From contig DQVJ01000048.1 of NCBI GenBank assembly GCA_015661795.1, forward strand, positions 1 to 7,350: a stretch of DNA of 7,350 bases, in the 5' to 3' direction. Below are positions 5,868 through 7,350 of this stretch, piece by piece. Below the pieces are notes generated by a model. It searched no databases and was not told the origin of the DNA. It saw nothing but the letters and a program-made list of their open reading frames with translations. The translations under genes and the position numbers were made by a program. Position 1 is the stretch's first letter, and each line of letters starts with the position of its first letter. The stretch is from Sulfurovum sp. GTDB taxonomy: Bacteria; Campylobacterota; Campylobacteria; Campylobacterales; Sulfurovaceae.

Positions 5868-6580
5868 TACTGTCCTTTGGGAGGTGGTTTGAGTTGTAAG
5901 TTTTTTACCGATTTTCGTACATCTGACATAAACTTAGCACCAGGATCTGACTTCACTGTTCTGTATCCTTTGTCACGTTCCAGCCATAAAGAAGTCGCTT
6001 CCATCTGTTGATATTCGTGATGCCCTATCATATATTTTATACTTGGGTATTTGACTTTGAGATATCTCACCAAATCTATATTGGCTTGTAGTTGTGCGGG
6101 GGTTAAGTCTTCTGCTTTATTGTCTTTACCACCAATATTTTCTATACCTATACTTGAGTAGTTGAGTCCTATCACATGTCTAGCCATCCAGTTTTCCGGC
6201 ATAAGCCTGTATATTGTTCCATCACGAGCCACCATGAAGTGTGAAGAGACATTGAGTGCTGAAGCTTTGGCAATATCTTTTCTATCACTTAAAAGTCTCT
6301 CTGGTTTGAGACGCTTAAAGGATTTGTCAAAGTCCATCTCCGCTGTCCAGTGTAAAACAATGATTTTAGGGACAATTTCGATATGTGAAACTGTTTTACG
6401 GTAATGTGCTTTGATATAGGCTTTTGTCATAGCTATACGTTCTGCACCAAAATCTATAGGTTTATCTTTGATATGAAGAGGTTGTATAGGTTTTGTAGTA
6501 CATACCAAAGGTTTTGGTTCTTCTTTCCCACATGCAGTCAGTGAAAGTATCATAAGCAAAAGTAAAAGCGTTTTAATCAT
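5867..6580 (-). CDS. Lipoprotein N-acetylmuramoyl-L-alanine amidase (Amidase_2, AmiD-like)
   Basis: This 237-aa zinc amidase should cut the bond between MurNAc (or anhydro-MurNAc) and the L-Ala of the stem peptide, in the periplasm. Residues 1-16 form a signal peptide with a lipobox LTAC, so C17 is lipidated. The catalytic domain shows IIVLHWTAE (zinc ligand H77), SSHFMVARDG (112-121), SIGIENIGG (E147, equivalent to AmpD E116), IGHHEY (zinc ligand H187) and VKSDPG (K210 and zinc ligand D212, matching the AmpD K-x-D arrangement). H187 and D212 are 25 residues apart, against about 10 in AmpD, so a short insertion containing LWLERDKGYRT separates them. The start at 6580 is chosen because AGGA lies 6 nt upstream (6587-6590) and gives a proper signal peptide; longer versions reaching 6757 overlap the upstream gene. 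It is coupled to the symporter downstream. The symbol amiD is avoided because orthology is unproven. Confidence 0.88.
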   Translation of the reverse strand: MIKTLLLLLMILSLTACGKEEPKPLVCTTKPIQPLHIKDKPIDFGAERIAMTKAYIKAHYRKTVSHIEIVPKIIVLHWTAEMDFDKSFKRLKPERLLSDRKDIAKASALNVSSHFMVARDGTIYRLMPENWMARHVIGLNYSSIGIENIGGKDNKAEDLTPAQLQANIDLVRYLKVKYPSIKYMIGHHEYQQMEATSLWLERDKGYRTVKSDPGAKFMSDVRKSVKNLQLKPPPKGQ

Positions 6581-6586
6581 ATTAAG

Positions 6587-6590
6587 TCCT
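6587..6590 (-). promoter_or_regulatory. Ribosome binding site deciding the amidase start
   Basis: Minus-strand AGGA lies 6 nt before the ATG at 6580. It supports the start that exposes a lipoprotein signal peptide, not an upstream in-frame start at 6757. Confidence 0.65.
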
Positions 6591-6605
6591 AGGTATATCG
6601 TGGGA

Positions 6606-7157
6606 TTATTGTAGCGTATCTTCTGTGTCTGTTTCTTGTGATCGTAAAAGTATCCCCACAATAATAATAGGGGGAATACCAAGAGCCACGATATAGCTAG
6701 GAATATGTAATAAACCATGTCTGTTAAGATATAAAAAACCCAAAATAAGCATAGCATATGCCCCTAGTCTATAAAAAGAAAGTGCTGCTTTGGTATCTTT
6801 CATCGTTTGAAAGAGGGATCGGCTATTTTTGAGTTTTTTTCGTTCTTCTTTTACCACTTCGACAAAATCTTTTTCATCATCAGAATGTATATCTTCAGAA
6901 TAAAGATCATAAGGATCTTCCAGATGATCAATCACATCTTTAGAGTCATCATACGTAATCACATTATGTTCTACTCTGGCATCAACCATACGTTTATACG
7001 CTGCTATCGAAGCTAACATTACCAAAGTAGAGGATAAAAAACCTACCTGGGTACTCCAAAGCGTATTAATATCAAAAAATATTATTGTAACAATGATCCA
7101 TAATACATCAACGACAATAAGTGTTTTGAGAATTTTTAAATTAGTATTTGTCATCAT
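6606..7157 (-). CDS. Unrecognised four-helix membrane protein with an acidic cytoplasmic-type loop
   Basis: I do not recognise the family. With the start at 7157 the protein is 183 aa. Two N-terminal hydrophobic segments (about 12-30 and 38-54) are followed by a polar region: a strongly acidic stretch (about 69-101, with repeated D/E such as SEDIHSDDEKDF) and then a basic one (EERKKLKNSR). Two more hydrophobic segments follow (about 131-145 and 154-172), with an acidic tail ending ETDTEDTLQ. An even helix number puts both termini and the loop on the same side, probably the cytoplasm. The start is uncertain: ATGs at 7169, 7166, 7157 and 7154 all overlap the upstream gene's end and none has a strong ribosome site, suggesting translational coupling. 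The amidase begins 25 bp after its stop, so it belongs to the same operon, but its role there is unknown. Confidence 0.7.
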   Translation of the reverse strand: MMTNTNLKILKTLIVVDVLWIIVTIIFFDINTLWSTQVGFLSSTLVMLASIAAYKRMVDARVEHNVITYDDSKDVIDHLEDPYDLYSEDIHSDDEKDFVEVVKEERKKLKNSRSLFQTMKDTKAALSFYRLGAYAMLILGFLYLNRHGLLHIPSYIVALGIPPIIIVGILLRSQETDTEDTLQ

Positions 7158-7350
7158 CTTCAGCATCATATTTTTCTTGTTGCTCTTGTTTATACGTATA
7201 TCTTGGGTCTTGTGCCAATGTATCAAAAACTTTTTTTTGTTTTGCATAGGCTTTATAGATATTTGATATTGCTGCACCTACACCTATAAATACACCTATC
7301 CACAATGTCCACCATGCACCGGTGAGTTTTTGTAGTCCTATTCCTATGGC
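7141..7350 (-). CDS. AtpZ/AtpI-like small membrane protein, C-terminal part (5' end outside window)
   Basis: Sixty-nine codons are visible, open to the window edge and ending in TAA at 7141-7143. The sequence IGIGLQKLTGAWWTLWIGVF, continuing through IGVGAAISNIYKAYAKQKK, is a loop plus a final membrane helix ending in basic residues. It resembles the second helix of AtpZ/AtpI proteins, small accessory factors of the F-type ATP synthase implicated in c-ring assembly or Mg2+/Ca2+ transport. A hydrophilic tail with many Q, D and E residues follows, ending EDDDKY. The N-terminal helix is outside the window, so the call rests on one helix and its spacing; another two-helix protein is possible. The downstream gene starts inside its last codons, which points to a shared transcript. 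Confidence 0.6.
   Translation of the reverse strand, partial: AIGIGLQKLTGAWWTLWIGVFIGVGAAISNIYKAYAKQKKVFDTLAQDPRYTYKQEQQEKYDAEDDDKY

Noticed and set aside
6581..6757. N-terminal extension of the amidase to an ATG at 6757
   Set aside because: It would overlap the upstream gene's end by about 150 bp and bury the lipobox signal peptide; the start at 6580 has a good ribosome site.
6162..7016. Plus-strand short open frames at 6162-6404 and 6807-7016
   Set aside because: They lie antisense to the amidase catalytic domain and to the four-helix protein; composition reflects the opposite strand.
7158..7277. Longer N terminus for the four-helix protein from a GTG at 7277
   Set aside because: This stretch is the coding sequence of the AtpZ-like gene in another frame, and the added residues are low-complexity and polar.
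1..7350. tRNA, rRNA, CRISPR array, toxin-antitoxin or defence genes
   Set aside because: I looked for cloverleaf-like, regularly spaced repeat and typical defence-domain signatures by eye and saw none.

Overview
The window is AT-rich, gene-dense bacterial DNA. It looks like an environmental Campylobacterota genome (Sulfurimonas/Sulfurovum type). That assignment rests on codon and base composition, the style of the proteins and the tight gene packing, so it is an inference and not a proof. Eight protein genes are at least partly present, plus a ninth, very short fragment at the left edge. All are on the minus strand except one aminotransferase.

Right block (7350 to 4353, minus strand). An operon-like run reads: the C-terminal part of a small AtpZ/AtpI-like membrane protein, an unrecognised four-helix membrane protein with a very acidic loop, a lipoprotein N-acetylmuramoyl-L-alanine amidase (Amidase_2 fold, AmiD-like), and a sodium:solute symporter. 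The amidase stop and symporter start overlap (TAATG). The symporter converges on a plus-strand PLP aminotransferase (3206-4351) with a single base between their stop codons.

Left block (3007 to 104, minus strand). anmK (anhydro-MurNAc kinase) and amgK (anomeric MurNAc/GlcNAc kinase) overlap by 8 bp. After a 215-bp gap with two hairpins comes murU (MurNAc-1-phosphate uridylyltransferase). A 198-bp AT-rich region between anmK and the aminotransferase should hold divergent promoters. At the far left edge, 54 bp past murU, begins a minus-strand reading frame that resembles the N terminus of an IS630-type transposase.

Together the genes describe peptidoglycan recycling: amidase in the periplasm, uptake by a symporter, AnmK, AmgK, then MurU to UDP-MurNAc, bypassing de novo MurA/MurB synthesis. 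Two expected steps are not in the window: the MurNAc-6-P phosphatase MupP, needed between AnmK and AmgK, and the glucosaminidase NagZ. The most interesting proposal is that the translationally coupled lipoprotein amidase and Na+ symporter form a substitute for the AmpG/AmpD route, in which sugars are stripped of peptide outside the cytoplasm before import. That is inference from gene context.
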